From Cyclobacteriaceae bacterium (GTDB lineage: Bacteria; Bacteroidota; Bacteroidia; Cytophagales; Cyclobacteriaceae), in assembly GCA_028285685.1 (NCBI GenBank), contig JANQOR010000019.1, positions 1-48,065 of the forward strand: a stretch of 48,065 nt of DNA, in the 5' to 3' direction. This document shows, in pieces, positions 1 to 9,800 of this stretch; position 1 is the stretch's first letter; each line of letters starts with the position of its first letter. Below the pieces are notes generated by a model, which saw only the letters and a list, made by a program, of their open reading frames with translations, searched no databases and was not told where the DNA came from. Made by a program: the position numbers and the translations under genes.

Positions 1-779
1 GGGAATTCGTTGATCGCCCAATTGCAGCGACCGACATGCTACCAGCCACCTGGAGCAACGTGGGCTTTGGCTTGTATGGTAAGCAATTCAATGAGGACTG
101 GGCATACGGTTACGAATTGTATCTCACCAATGGATTTGATGATGCCATCATCAACAATTCAGAAAATAGGACCTTTCTTCCGGCATCAAAGGCCAATGCC
201 GAGCGATTCGAGGAAAGTAGCAACGGCGAACCGCTTTTCACTGGAAAGATCGCACTTCGTAATTCTAGAGTTGGGGAGATAGGGTTTTCCTACATGGGAG
301 GGATTTACAATACCCATCAGGAGGACGGTATCGTTCTGGATGAAAAGCGAAGGCTGGATGTTATCGCACTTGATTTCAACAGCACACTCCCCTGGTCAGG
401 GACCTATATTGTTGGTGAATGGGCATGGGTTTCTGTAGATGTTCCTGAAACATTCAGTCAGCAGTTTGGTGAAAAGCAAAAAGGTGGGTTTGTTGACATC
501 GTACAGCCGGTTAAAAGAGGAAACATTTTTGACTTTGAAAACGCGGTTCTGAATCTCTCCTGTCGCTTGGAATATATAGATTGGAATGTTGGAACCTTTA
601 ATGAAACTGGCGGAAATATCTCCGATGATCTTTGGGCCATCACACCCTCTTTTAGTTTTAGACCAACTGCGCAGACAGTCATTCGATTTAACTATCGGAT
701 AATGAGACAGCAAGACATTCTGGGGAATCCTCCAGCTAAGATCGGCGGCATTCAGTTCGGAATTTCTTCCTACTTCTAG
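1..779 (+). CDS. Outer-membrane beta-barrel (porin-like) protein, 5'-truncated by the window edge
   Basis: The frame is open from base 3 with no stop, so the gene starts before the window and only its last ~258 codons are visible. The product alternates short amphipathic beta-strand-like stretches rich in aromatic and glycine residues with polar loops, has few cysteines, and ends on a terminal Phe, as outer-membrane barrels do. It resembles the C-terminal half of porin-like proteins of Bacteroidota, but I cannot name the substrate. The in-frame ATG at 36 is internal to this frame and is unlikely to be the true start. The stop overlaps the last codons of the convergent gene at 776-1504 by four bases, so no terminator separates them. 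Barrel nature is inferred from composition only. Confidence 0.6.
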   Translation, partial: EFVDRPIAATDMLPATWSNVGFGLYGKQFNEDWAYGYELYLTNGFDDAIINNSENRTFLPASKANAERFEESSNGEPLFTGKIALRNSRVGEIGFSYMGGIYNTHQEDGIVLDEKRRLDVIALDFNSTLPWSGTYIVGEWAWVSVDVPETFSQQFGEKQKGGFVDIVQPVKRGNIFDFENAVLNLSCRLEYIDWNVGTFNETGGNISDDLWAITPSFSFRPTAQTVIRFNYRIMRQQDILGNPPAKIGGIQFGISSYF

Positions 780-1504
780 AACCCAAAAGCTGCTCCGAAT
801 GCCACAAATGACTCTGAGGATGTTTCCGATAGGCCTGATCCAAAAGAAAGGTCAAACTGCATTTTGGGGTTAGCTAAGTAGATCAAGCCGGCATTGAAGA
901 GCTGATCCATCTCGTCCCCAAAAAAACCATATGGTTCGACAAAAAATGATAGCCCATCTCTCAAGGTGACTCCCAAAACCATTGTATAAAAGAAATCATT
1001 AAAACCAGCATCCCGGTAACCTAAGTTGTAACCCAAGGAAAATCGCTCCGTGAGAGTGTTTTGGAAATTGAGCCTTATCTCGGGAATTGATGAATCTGGC
1101 TTAAAATCATCTCCACCAGATTTAAGGGTCACTTGTCCCATTACACTCATTTGAGGGCGCCAACCCTCCTCACTCATAACATGTATTTTTGTTCCTACTG
1201 AGAGCGGACTAAGTCCTGACTTGGTTTCTCCGTCTCTCTTTCTTCCTACATAATTCTGCGTAATCCTCAGTTCTACACCATCTAATAGCCCAACTCGAAA
1301 GTGTGCGTTTAGGAAAGTGAGATTTGTTATCCTGTCGTCAAACTTTTCATTGACAAACCCCATCTCAAGCAAATAATTACCGGGCGAAACTACACTGGCT
1401 GCCACCGACTGGGTAGGGCGATCAGTCGTGATAGGCTCGTCGTCCTGAGAGTAGACCATAAAGCAAGTAGCCAGGAAAAAGACAGCCAGAATATTTTTTT
1501 TCAT
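776..1504 (-). CDS. Exported transporter-like beta-barrel protein (PF13557, phenol MetA-pathway family type)
   Basis: The 242-residue protein starts with a Sec signal peptide (about residues 1-19, ending ..MVYSQ). The mature N-terminus carries the motif PITTDRPTQS, which is typical of the 'putative MetA-pathway of phenol degradation' barrel family PF13557. The remainder is beta-rich and ends in GAAFGF, with the aromatic C-terminal residue expected of an outer-membrane barrel. Family members are usually 240-300 residues, so this one is complete. The role in phenol degradation implied by the family name is not established and nothing nearby supports it. It lies 17 bases downstream of the DUF6728-like gene on the same strand and probably shares its promoter. 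Confidence 0.72.
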   Translation of the reverse strand: MKKNILAVFFLATCFMVYSQDDEPITTDRPTQSVAASVVSPGNYLLEMGFVNEKFDDRITNLTFLNAHFRVGLLDGVELRITQNYVGRKRDGETKSGLSPLSVGTKIHVMSEEGWRPQMSVMGQVTLKSGGDDFKPDSSIPEIRLNFQNTLTERFSLGYNLGYRDAGFNDFFYTMVLGVTLRDGLSFFVEPYGFFGDEMDQLFNAGLIYLANPKMQFDLSFGSGLSETSSESFVAFGAAFGF

Positions 1505-1521
1505 GATTGCTGAATTGATCC

Positions 1522-1719
1522 TTATGCTCTGGTGATGGCTCGAACGATCATAACAATCACTGCCATTAAAAACATAAGTATTGAAATTTTATTAATAGTG
1601 TGCATCGCCTTGAGGTTGAAACTCTTTGGACGATTGGGATCTTTCTTCCTGAAGAAGTAAGTCAGAACCTCTGTGAAATCGAAGTAGTTCGTTTTATTTT
1701 CTTTTCTGTTTTCTTCCAT
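1522..1719 (-). CDS. Small inner-membrane protein, DUF6728-like
   Basis: This 65-residue protein has a charged N-terminal half containing FFRKKDPNRP and a single C-terminal membrane segment (about residues 45-62, ISILMFLMAVIVMIVRAI). I recognise this pattern as the small DUF6728 proteins found in Bacteroidota; their function is unknown. It is the first gene of a two-gene minus-strand unit with the barrel gene at 776-1504. A textbook Bacteroidota promoter lies immediately upstream (-33 TTG and -7 TAGCTTTG, 1732-1760), which gives a very short leader and supports the ATG at 1719. Confidence 0.75.
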   Translation of the reverse strand: MEENRKENKTNYFDFTEVLTYFFRKKDPNRPKSFNLKAMHTINKISILMFLMAVIVMIVRAITRA

Positions 1720-1731
1720 CTTTCAATAACA

Positions 1732-1760
1732 CAAAGCTAGCGAAAGTACCCTTATTACAA
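1732..1760 (-). promoter_or_regulatory. Bacteroidota-type promoter of the DUF6728-like gene
   Basis: On the minus strand a TTG (1760-1758) is followed after 18 bases by TAGCTTTG (1739-1732). This matches the Bacteroidota primary sigma consensus TTG / TAnnTTTG. Transcription would begin near 1726, only a few bases before the ATG at 1719. The left end of an 18-bp inverted repeat (1760-1777) coincides with the TTG. Confidence 0.65.
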
Positions 1761-1777
1761 TGGAATTTGAATTCCAT
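1760..1777. promoter_or_regulatory. Inverted repeat overlapping the -33 region, candidate operator
   Basis: The arms ATGGAATT and AATTCCAT are perfect 8-base inverted repeats around a two-base centre. The site overlaps the -33 element of the promoter for the minus-strand unit starting at 1719, the position expected for a repressor site. No regulator gene is adjacent, so the binding protein is unknown. Confidence 0.4.
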
Positions 1778-1903
1778 GAATCACACATTGGCATGTCTAG
1801 TGTTTTTTATCAGTCCAATTAATAAACCTGTTGAACAAACAACTTTTCAAATAACAAAGCGTATATTGGTATTGACCGTATTTAATATGGTTAATTAATG
1901 TGG

Positions 1904-1932
1904 AGCCGATCGCGAAAGTGATCGGCTTTTTT
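1904..1932 (+). terminator. Intrinsic-terminator-like hairpin with GAAA tetraloop in a divergent intergenic region
   Basis: A 10-bp stem (1904-1913 with 1918-1927, one G-T pair) closes a GAAA tetraloop and is followed by six T residues on the plus strand. No plus-strand gene ends here: the gene to the left is divergent and the -7 element for the gene to the right lies downstream of the hairpin. It could terminate a short unannotated transcript or block read-through. Confidence 0.6.
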
Positions 1933-1963
1933 AATTTCTAAGCACACATCGGTGAAGGTTAAT

Positions 1964-1971
1964 TAGCTTTG
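1964..1971 (+). promoter_or_regulatory. -7 promoter element upstream of the penicillin-acylase-family gene
   Basis: TAGCTTTG is a perfect match to the Bacteroidota -7 consensus TAnnTTTG, 45 bases before the ATG at 2017. No clear TTG is found at the -33 distance, so the assignment rests on the -7 element and its position. Confidence 0.45.
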
Positions 1972-2016
1972 ATTTTAGCCTAACGATATTCTCAGAAGTT
2001 CCTTGAACAAAATCAA

Positions 2017-4377
2017 ATGAAAGTCTTTAAAATTATTGCGGTGACATTACTCGTAATTGTTGCATGTCTTGTCATTTTCTATTTCTACTTCAAATCAGCA
2101 CATCAACCTAAGTATAGTGGGGAAATTTCCTTACAAGGTCTGAGCAAGAAGGTGGATATTTATTTTACGGACTATGGGATTCCCCACATATATGCTCAAA
2201 CAAGCGAGGATGCTTACTACGCTTTCGGATACGTGCATGCACAGGATAGACTATGGCAGATGGATCTTCTACGGCGGGTAGGCAGTGGAAGACTATCCGA
2301 ACTTTTCGGAAAAGACCTGATAACCACAGATAAATATTTGCGAACGATGGGATTAGGTAGTTACTCTGAGGAATCAGCAAAAAATTACATAAAAAGAAAT
2401 CCTGAGAGTTTACCATTAGTTAAAGCGTATTTGGCAGGTGTAAACGATTACATTCTAAATAATCCAAAAACTCTGGAGCATACGATTCTAGGTATTGAAA
2501 TTGAACCCTTTACAGAACAGAATGTATTCGAAGTGCTTACCTATATGGCATTCAGCTTTTCTAATGGCCCATTTACTGATCCCTTTTTGACTGAGCTGTC
2601 AAATAGGCTTGATTCAAGCTATTTGAAAGACCTCCAGGTTTATCACTATAAAGGAGAAACAGTAATTCCAAATCACGATTCCAGGTATTCGAACCTTTCA
2701 GACGAAATAGCATCTGCCCTTCTAAAAGCTGGCATTCCGGAATTCAAAGGAAGCAACAGCTGGGTGCTTTCAGGCAAGAAGACATCTACAGGACAAGTCA
2801 TTCTCGCCAACGATCCGCATATTGCTTTTTCCCAGCCTTCCGTCTGGTATGAAGCACACTTGGTGATGCCTGAGACGGAATATTATGGATACTTCATCGC
2901 TGGAAGCCCCTTCCCTCCCATACTTCACAATGCCGACTTTTCGAACGGACTTACTATGTTCGAGAACGACGACATTGACTTTTACATCGAAGAAATTCAT
3001 CCTGAAGATTCGAACATGTACCGTTTCAAAGGTGAATGGGTGGAGATGAATAGTCGGGATGAGTTGATCAAAGTGAATGATTCAGAAGATGTTGACATGA
3101 TCATTAGATCTACCAGCCACGGGCCACTAGTGTCAGATGTTTTGAAAGAAAATCCACTCGAAGACGCAGTCTCAATGTATTGGGTGACAACCAATTTCCC
3201 AAACAACATACTCGAGATCTTGCACGGCTTTACAACTACCAAGACAATGTCAGATTTCGAAGAAAAAGCGGAAATGATCCACGGTCCAGGTCTAAACGTC
3301 ATGTATGGGGATAAGGACGGAAATGTGGCTTGGTGGGCCTCCGGTAAGTTAATTCAAAGAAGGAACGAACTAACGAGCAAGCAGTTTTATGATGGGTCCA
3401 CAGGCCTTGACGACCCCGACGCTCATTTGCCATTCCAGAAGAACCCTCGCAGTGTAAACCCACCATCAGGATACGTTTTTAGTGCGAACAATCAGCCAGA
3501 TACTGTAGATGGAATTGTTTATTCCGGCTACTACCTTCCTGATGATCGAGCAGAAAGAATCAAGCAACTAATTGAGAGCAAGGAAAAACTGAACGTCGAA
3601 GACATTAAATCAATGCAGCTTGACACACAATCTAAAACATTTGAAAACATCAAAGGCATTCTTCTGTTTGCAATCAAAGACACCGATAGAACCGAAATTC
3701 TGCAAGCGTTAATCCCTTGGAAAGCGACGTTTCACACAAACGACTTTCGAGCTACCATTTTCCAAAAATGGCTGTACGAGATACTGGAGCATACCATGAA
3801 AGACGAATTAGGCGACGAATTGTGGGAATCATATAAAGCCACTCATACCTACAAGGTGGCAATAGAACATCTGATCAAAAATGAAGACTCAAAATGGTGG
3901 GATGATGTTACCACTGAAGAAAAAGAAGATCGCCTTCAGATCATTACCCACAGTTTTGAGGAAACCATATTGGACCTCACAGACTACTGGGGCTCGGACT
4001 TCTCCAAGTGGCAGTGGGGCAAAACGCACACCCTTACTCACAATCATGCCATGGGCACTGCCTTGAGCTTTTTCAATATCGGACCATTCGAAGTGCCTGC
4101 TGGTAATGAGGTAATCAACAATCTGGGGTTCACATATTCAGGGAATAAGTATTTGAATGTCTCATTTGGACCTTCTACCCGAAGAATTATTGACTTTGCC
4201 GACGTAAGAAATAACAGTTGGAGCATTTTGCCTACAGGTCAATCCGGAAACTATTTTAGTCCTCACTATGATGATCAGGCAGAGATGTTTGTCAATGGAG
4301 AGTTCAGGAAAATGCTAATGAATCACACTGAAATTGAAGAGGCCAAAAATAAATTGGTTTTGCTCCCGATCAATTGA
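2017..4377 (+). CDS. Penicillin acylase family protein (N-terminal nucleophile amidohydrolase)
   Basis: The 786-residue protein begins with a membrane segment (about residues 5-26) that is a signal anchor or uncleaved signal, placing the enzyme in the periplasm. An alpha-subunit-like region follows (HAQDRLWQMDLLRR, about residues 74-87). The autocatalytic maturation site is G-SNSW, making Ser246 the new N-terminal nucleophile of the beta chain. Downstream are the family-typical ANDPH, SANNQPD and C-terminal GPSTRRIIDF regions. Length matches the family (about 750-850). Known members cleave amide bonds of penicillins, acyl-homoserine lactones or other N-acyl amino acids; the sequence does not show which applies here. 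The stop overlaps a TTG that could be read as the start of the next gene, so the two may be cotranscribed. Confidence 0.9.
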   Translation: MKVFKIIAVTLLVIVACLVIFYFYFKSAHQPKYSGEISLQGLSKKVDIYFTDYGIPHIYAQTSEDAYYAFGYVHAQDRLWQMDLLRRVGSGRLSELFGKDLITTDKYLRTMGLGSYSEESAKNYIKRNPESLPLVKAYLAGVNDYILNNPKTLEHTILGIEIEPFTEQNVFEVLTYMAFSFSNGPFTDPFLTELSNRLDSSYLKDLQVYHYKGETVIPNHDSRYSNLSDEIASALLKAGIPEFKGSNSWVLSGKKTSTGQVILANDPHIAFSQPSVWYEAHLVMPETEYYGYFIAGSPFPPILHNADFSNGLTMFENDDIDFYIEEIHPEDSNMYRFKGEWVEMNSRDELIKVNDSEDVDMIIRSTSHGPLVSDVLKENPLEDAVSMYWVTTNFPNNILEILHGFTTTKTMSDFEEKAEMIHGPGLNVMYGDKDGNVAWWASGKLIQRRNELTSKQFYDGSTGLDDPDAHLPFQKNPRSVNPPSGYVFSANNQPDTVDGIVYSGYYLPDDRAERIKQLIESKEKLNVEDIKSMQLDTQSKTFENIKGILLFAIKDTDRTEILQALIPWKATFHTNDFRATIFQKWLYEILEHTMKDELGDELWESYKATHTYKVAIEHLIKNEDSKWWDDVTTEEKEDRLQIITHSFEETILDLTDYWGSDFSKWQWGKTHTLTHNHAMGTALSFFNIGPFEVPAGNEVINNLGFTYSGNKYLNVSFGPSTRRIIDFADVRNNSWSILPTGQSGNYFSPHYDDQAEMFVNGEFRKMLMNHTEIEEAKNKLVLLPIN

Positions 4378-4407
4378 ACCCCACTATAGATGAGCATGTT
4401 ACCTTTG
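4374..4407 (+). promoter_or_regulatory. Candidate internal promoter for the prohibitin-like gene
   Basis: TTG at 4374-4376 and TACCTTTG at 4400-4407 (perfect TAnnTTTG) are separated by 23 bases. Initiation would fall near 4414, giving a leader of about 14 bases before the ATG at 4428. This supports 4428 rather than the upstream TTG as the translation start. Confidence 0.5.
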
Positions 4408-4427
4408 TACACCTAAATCAAACTATA

Positions 4428-5252
4428 ATGGACAACAGAAGATACTTACCACTTGTAATCGTAGGATTTGTTATTCTAATCGTACTTGTTTCAGCATTTA
4501 ATAGGATATTCTATCGGATAGAAGCATCCGAGCGAGCAGTGCTTTTCAAGACCCTAAGCGGGACACTGGAAAAAGAGGGAATTATTGGTCCGGGTTGGCA
4601 TGTGAAAGCGCCATGGAATGAAATATATGTTTATGAAGTTTCCGAAAACAAGATTGAAGAAACAATGGACGTTCTTGATAAGAACGGCTTGAATATCAGT
4701 GTAGATGTTACCGTTCGATTTCACCCAAAATATGATAAAATTGGCGAGATACAGGAGAATTTCAGGGGTGACTATGTTCATCGATTAGTAATCCCCGAAG
4801 CGAGATCTACTGTTCGACAGGTAATGGGACGATATACGGCTGAGGAGATCTATTCTACTAAACGACCAGAAGTAGAAGCCGCAATAAAAGAAGAGACTCG
4901 ACAGATCCTCGGAGCACAAGGCAACGAAGTTGAGATGAGAAGCCTCTTGATACGATCTATAAAGCTGCCTGATCAGATAAAAGGTGCTATCGAAAACAAG
5001 CTTAAGCAGGAACAAGAAGCCCTCGCCTATCAATTTCGACTTGACAAGGAACAAAGTGAAGCTGAGAGAAAACGAATTGCTGCTGAGGGTGAGGCTCGTG
5101 CAAACAAGATCATCAACAGTAGTTTAACAAAAGAACTACTCAGAATGAGAGGCATTGAAGCTACTCAACAGCTAGCCAACTCACCCAACTCCAAAGTAAT
5201 CGTCATTGGTGGTGGAGACGACGGATTGCCTTTAATTTTGAATGGAAATTGA
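4428..5252 (+). CDS. SPFH/prohibitin family membrane protein
   Basis: I start the protein at the ATG at 4428 (274 residues). The longer frame from TTG at 4374 would overlap the preceding stop and add 18 residues that do not resemble the family. An N-terminal membrane helix (about residues 7-24) is followed by an SPFH/band-7 domain (about 28-200; ASERAVLF, GPGWHVKAPW, VTVRFHPKY) and an alanine/glutamate-rich coiled coil (about 190-245; EAERKRIAAEGEARA). This is the layout of prohibitin-like scaffold proteins that form large rings on the membrane and often regulate proteases. No partner gene such as an NfeD or FtsH homologue is adjacent. Confidence 0.88.
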   Translation: MDNRRYLPLVIVGFVILIVLVSAFNRIFYRIEASERAVLFKTLSGTLEKEGIIGPGWHVKAPWNEIYVYEVSENKIEETMDVLDKNGLNISVDVTVRFHPKYDKIGEIQENFRGDYVHRLVIPEARSTVRQVMGRYTAEEIYSTKRPEVEAAIKEETRQILGAQGNEVEMRSLLIRSIKLPDQIKGAIENKLKQEQEALAYQFRLDKEQSEAERKRIAAEGEARANKIINSSLTKELLRMRGIEATQQLANSPNSKVIVIGGGDDGLPLILNGN

Positions 5253-5319
5253 CCTCAAAATCACTATAAATTGATAATTTCGTAGAATTCTAAAAACATC
5301 CAAAAAACCATCAAAAGAA

Positions 5320-6606
5320 ATGTCTGATACTGCTCAAATTACTGTTGACGGAAACTCATACGACCTGCCCCTGATCGAAGGCTCAGAACAAGAAAAAGCG
5401 ATAGACATTGGTGCTTTCCGGAGTCAATCTGGAGTGATAACACTGGATCGTGGTTTTAAGAACACAGGATCTTGCGAGAGCGGAATTACCTTCTTAGACG
5501 GAGAAAAAGGTATTCTAAGGTATCGGGGCTATCCAATAGAACAGCTAGCCGACGATTCGACGTTTCTGGAAGTGGCTCACCTACTTATTTATGGAGACCT
5601 TCCAGGCAAGGAAGTACTTACAAAATTTGAAAATGACATTTCGAGGCACACGCTTGTCAACGAGGATATAAAGAAGATTCTAGATGGCTTTCCCTCCAAT
5701 GCTCATCCTATGGGTGTTTTGTCTTCGCTAATCACAGCACAGACGGCATTTTATCCATCTAGTCTGGAGCCCAATAGATCAGACGAGGAGAATGATTTAA
5801 GTATCATTAGGCTAATTGCCAAAATGCCAACGTTTGCGGCTTGGGCATTCAAAAAGAAAATGGGACATCCCGTGGTCTATCCAAGTAACAAACTAAACTA
5901 TTGTGGCAACTTCCTTCAGCAAATGTTCGCCTTGCCGTCAGAAGAATACCAGGTAGATCCACTTGTGGAAAAGGCTTTGGACAAATTATTGATTCTGCAT
6001 GCCGATCACGAGCAAAATTGCTCTACTTCTACTGTTCGAATTGTCGGATCCAGTCAAGCCAGTCTCTGGGCATCCATCTCAGCTGGAATCAACGCATTGT
6101 GGGGTCCCCTACATGGGGGTGCCAACCAAGCAGTGATTGAAATGTTGGAAAACATCAAAGCCGATGGAGGGGACACTAAGAAGTGGATGGGCAAAGCCAA
6201 GGACAAAGAAGACCCTTTTCGACTTATGGGATTCGGGCACAGGGTTTATAAGAATTTTGATCCGCGAGCTAAGATTATCAAAAAAGCAGCCGATGATGTC
6301 TTAGACGCCCTGGGTGTGGTCGACCCGATTCTGGACATTGCCAAGGGACTTGAGGAGGAAGCCCTGCGAGATCAATATTTCGTTGATCGAAAATTATATC
6401 CAAACGTCGATTTCTACTCAGGTATCATATATCGTGCTCTAGGGATTCCAACAGACATGTTCACAGTCATGTTTGCACTTGGCAGGCTTCCGGGATGGAT
6501 AGCGCAGTGGAAAGAGATGCGTGAAAAAGGTGAGCCAATTGGACGTCCAAGGCAGGTATACACGGGTGCTAATGAAAGACAGTACGTTGATGTAGGTAAA
6601 AGATAA
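5320..6606 (+). CDS. gltA: Citrate synthase
   Basis: The enzyme condenses acetyl-CoA and oxaloacetate to citrate, the entry step of the TCA cycle, in the cytoplasm. The 428-residue length is that of the Gram-negative hexameric type. The catalytic triad is visible: His265 in PLHGGANQ, His307 in MGFGHRVYKNFDPRA and Asp364 in NVDFYSG, all within two residues of the E. coli numbering. The N-terminal beta-rich extension (about residues 1-60) typical of this type is present. It stands alone with a strong terminator just downstream. Confidence 0.97.
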   Translation: MSDTAQITVDGNSYDLPLIEGSEQEKAIDIGAFRSQSGVITLDRGFKNTGSCESGITFLDGEKGILRYRGYPIEQLADDSTFLEVAHLLIYGDLPGKEVLTKFENDISRHTLVNEDIKKILDGFPSNAHPMGVLSSLITAQTAFYPSSLEPNRSDEENDLSIIRLIAKMPTFAAWAFKKKMGHPVVYPSNKLNYCGNFLQQMFALPSEEYQVDPLVEKALDKLLILHADHEQNCSTSTVRIVGSSQASLWASISAGINALWGPLHGGANQAVIEMLENIKADGGDTKKWMGKAKDKEDPFRLMGFGHRVYKNFDPRAKIIKKAADDVLDALGVVDPILDIAKGLEEEALRDQYFVDRKLYPNVDFYSGIIYRALGIPTDMFTVMFALGRLPGWIAQWKEMREKGEPIGRPRQVYTGANERQYVDVGKR

Positions 6607-6628
6607 GAGTAAACAAAAAACCTTTAAG

Positions 6629-6655
6629 AAGCCCGATCAAAATCGGGCTTTTTTT
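6629..6655 (+). terminator. Intrinsic terminator after citrate synthase
   Basis: A perfect 9-bp stem AAGCCCGAT/ATCGGGCTT with a four-base loop (6638-6641) runs into seven T residues, 23 bases after the gltA stop. Confidence 0.92.
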
Positions 6656-6730
6656 ATGCTAGATACCTCACTGCCGCAGCATTTCTAGCCCATCATTCTC
6701 AAAAATCAAACTTAACCCATTGATACATCT

Positions 6731-6744
6731 ATAACATTTGTTAT
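6731..6744. promoter_or_regulatory. Inverted repeat and -7-like element upstream of the giant-protein gene
   Basis: ATAACA and TGTTAT form a perfect 6-base inverted repeat around TT. The octamer AACATTTG inside it differs from the -7 consensus TAnnTTTG by one base. It lies 60 bases before the ATG at 6805, so it may be a promoter, an operator, or both. Confidence 0.3.
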
Positions 6745-6804
6745 TAGACTCGGGATGAATTAATTTAATACGAACATTCTGCCCTTTCACCAAAAACAAA
6801 AAAA

Positions 6805-9800
6805 ATGAAAAATTCTGCCCTAATTGCCATCGTGCTTTTTCTAAGCGCTAGCTCAACTTATGCTCAAACGAGAGTCACTCAATACGATCAGAATGTTCTA
6901 AACGTTCTGGGAGTCAATGGGACCTACATTGGGTTTCAGGCCGGTAACGCTTCAACAAACAACGCCCGTCATAATACCATGGTAGGAGTTTGGAGTGGAC
7001 AGTTTAACACAGACGGTGTTCAAAACTCGTTTTTTGGTTATAGGGCCGGGCGCGCTAATACGACTTCATGGAACTCATTTTTTGGATCAAACGCGGGTTT
7101 AAATACAACGATTGGAGCAAGTAACTCATTCTTTGGTCAGCAAACCGGACTTGCAAACATCAGTGGAGCCTCAAACGCATACTTTGGAATGCAAGCAGGA
7201 CAAAACAGCACTGGCAGCTTCAATTCATTTTTTGGAATGCGGGCGGGGCGATTTAATACGGGGCAGAGAAATTCATTTTTTGGAAGACAGTCAGGTCACA
7301 ACAATGCAGGAAGTAATAACTTGATTCTTGGATTTCAATCAGGATTCAATGCTACTGGAAGTAGCAATATTTTCATCGGCTATCAAGCAGGGTTTTCGGA
7401 AACAGGATCAAACAAACTATATATTGAAAATTCCAACATTGCTAACCCACTGATATGGGGAGACTTTGCCACGGATCAAGTCCAAATCAATGGCGCACTG
7501 GAAGTAACTGGAGGTGTGACGTCCGGAGGCGTGCCAATCAACACGGATAATCAGGATTTAAGTTTGACAGGAAACACCCTTTCACTTACAAACGATGCGT
7601 CAACAGTCGACTTGGCTCCATACCTTGACAATACCGACAATCAAGATCTTAACATAGCTGGAAACATACTTTCGCTGACAAACGATGCTTCAACAGTCGA
7701 CTTGGCTCCATACCTTGACAATACAGACAACCAGGATCTTGACATTGCTGGAAACATACTTTCGCTGACAAACGATGCTTCAACCGTTGACCTAACGCCA
7801 TACCTCGACAATACTGACAACCAGGACCTTGACATTGCTGGAAACATACTTTCGCTGACAAACGATGCTTCAACCGTTGACTTAACGCCATACCTCGACA
7901 ATACTGACAGCCAAGATTTGGATTTGACTGGAGACATACTTTCACTCACAAATGACGCAACAGCAGTGGATCTGGCACCTTATCTGGACAACACCGACAA
8001 CCAAGACTTGGCCAATGTTCTCTCTTCCGGAAACAGTGCAGGAAATATTAGGATCGTAGATGTTCTTGATCCCGCTAATCCGCAGGACGTTGCCACTATG
8101 AACTACGTTGACCTTGCAGTGTTGAGTTCAGGTGTTTTCAATCTAGAGGACAATGGCTCTAATGTACAGAACTCTATCTCTGGAACCGGTTTTTTCCAAT
8201 GGGAAGACATTCAAATAGATGGCCAAAACATATCGTCTGGCACACCTCAAATGGTCGTTAGAAATAACGGATCAACTAACAAATTTTCCTTTGGAAGCGA
8301 CAATGTTTCATACGATGTGCTAAGACCAAACCTAACCAATACACACGATCTTGGTGCAAGTGGATTTAGATGGTCAAATATCTATACCTCAGATCTGGAC
8401 ATCACAAATTCTGCCTTTGCAGGACCAGGATCAGCAGTGGCACCCTCATTTAGCTTCACCGGCGATGACAATACAGGCATCTTCAGTCCTGGCCCGGATC
8501 GATTAGGAATCTCTGCTGGAGGAGGTAGTCGTCTAACAATCGAAAGCTCACGAATTATACCAAACGTAGATATTGTACCTCCAGCCAACAACATTATTGA
8601 CCTTGGCGCAAGCGCGCAACGATTCGAAGATGGTTGGATTGATGACCTGAACGTGGAGACAGTTAACAATTTAACCTTTCCTACCGCGGATGGCACAAGT
8701 GGACAGGTTCTAACGACCAATGGAGCAGGCGCACTGACATTTCAAGATACACCAGGTGATAACCTCGGCAATCATCTGGCCACTCAAAACCTTGCTCCTA
8801 ACACTGATAACGCTTACACACTCGGGACACCGCTAGCAAATTGGAATGATGTTAGGACACGTAGAATTACATCAAATGGCACGAATCTAGTTCTCGATGC
8901 AACTGGATCAGAAATATGGGCGAATAACAACTTCACTCCTTCCAGCGGTGGTGGTGCAAATCTGGGTGTCAGTGGAAGGCAATGGAACAATATGTTTATT
9001 CAGGGGAACATTCAAAATAGTTCTGGAGCTGTTCAAATCTCAGGCCTAAGCTATCCTACCGCGGATGGAACAAGCGGGCAAGTATTAACAACTGATGGAG
9101 CAGGTACATTATCATTCTTGGATATTCCGGGCGTTGCAAACATTGAGGACAGTGGAAATGATGTACAAAACTCTGCAAGCGGGACAGGTGCATTGCAGTG
9201 GGAAAATGTAAGGATAGATGGTAATCTTATTGAGAATCCAACAGGTCCTCTCAGCATCGGAGGAACGTCAGGTGCAATTTTACTAAATAACACAGTCCAT
9301 TTAAATGCCCCTTCAGGTGTTGATGCCATCATTACTGCCTCTCTGCATCCCGATCCGAATGCAAACTTGGTACTAAGCCCCAAAGGAACAGGCTATGTAC
9401 AATTCGGCGGAACAGAGATCGTCTCGCACCGAGAATTGCGAGTTCATGGTCAAAATGCGGATGTGGATTTTTTACTCAGGCCTAAGGGGTCCGGAACAGT
9501 CCAAACATCCGCTGCTCACACCTCCAATATTGCTGACGCAGATGATATCATTACAAAGGGCTATGCAGATGCAAATTATGCAGGTGCTGGAAGCACCCTG
9601 ACCAATTTAGAGGATAACGGGACAGACGTTCAGAATTCTGCAAGCGGCACAGGAGTTCTACGATGGGACAATGTGGAAATAAACGGAAGCAAGATTGACC
9701 ACACCTCTCCTTCTAACTTCATAATAGACAACACTGGCGGTGGACAAGTCAGGCTTGAGTCCAATCCGAATGTGCCTATCGTTGCGGACCCGGGAGGAAT

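Noticed and set aside
7546-7995. CRISPR-like array
   Set aside because: The 90-bp units are contiguous, in frame and without spacers; they encode a 30-residue protein repeat.
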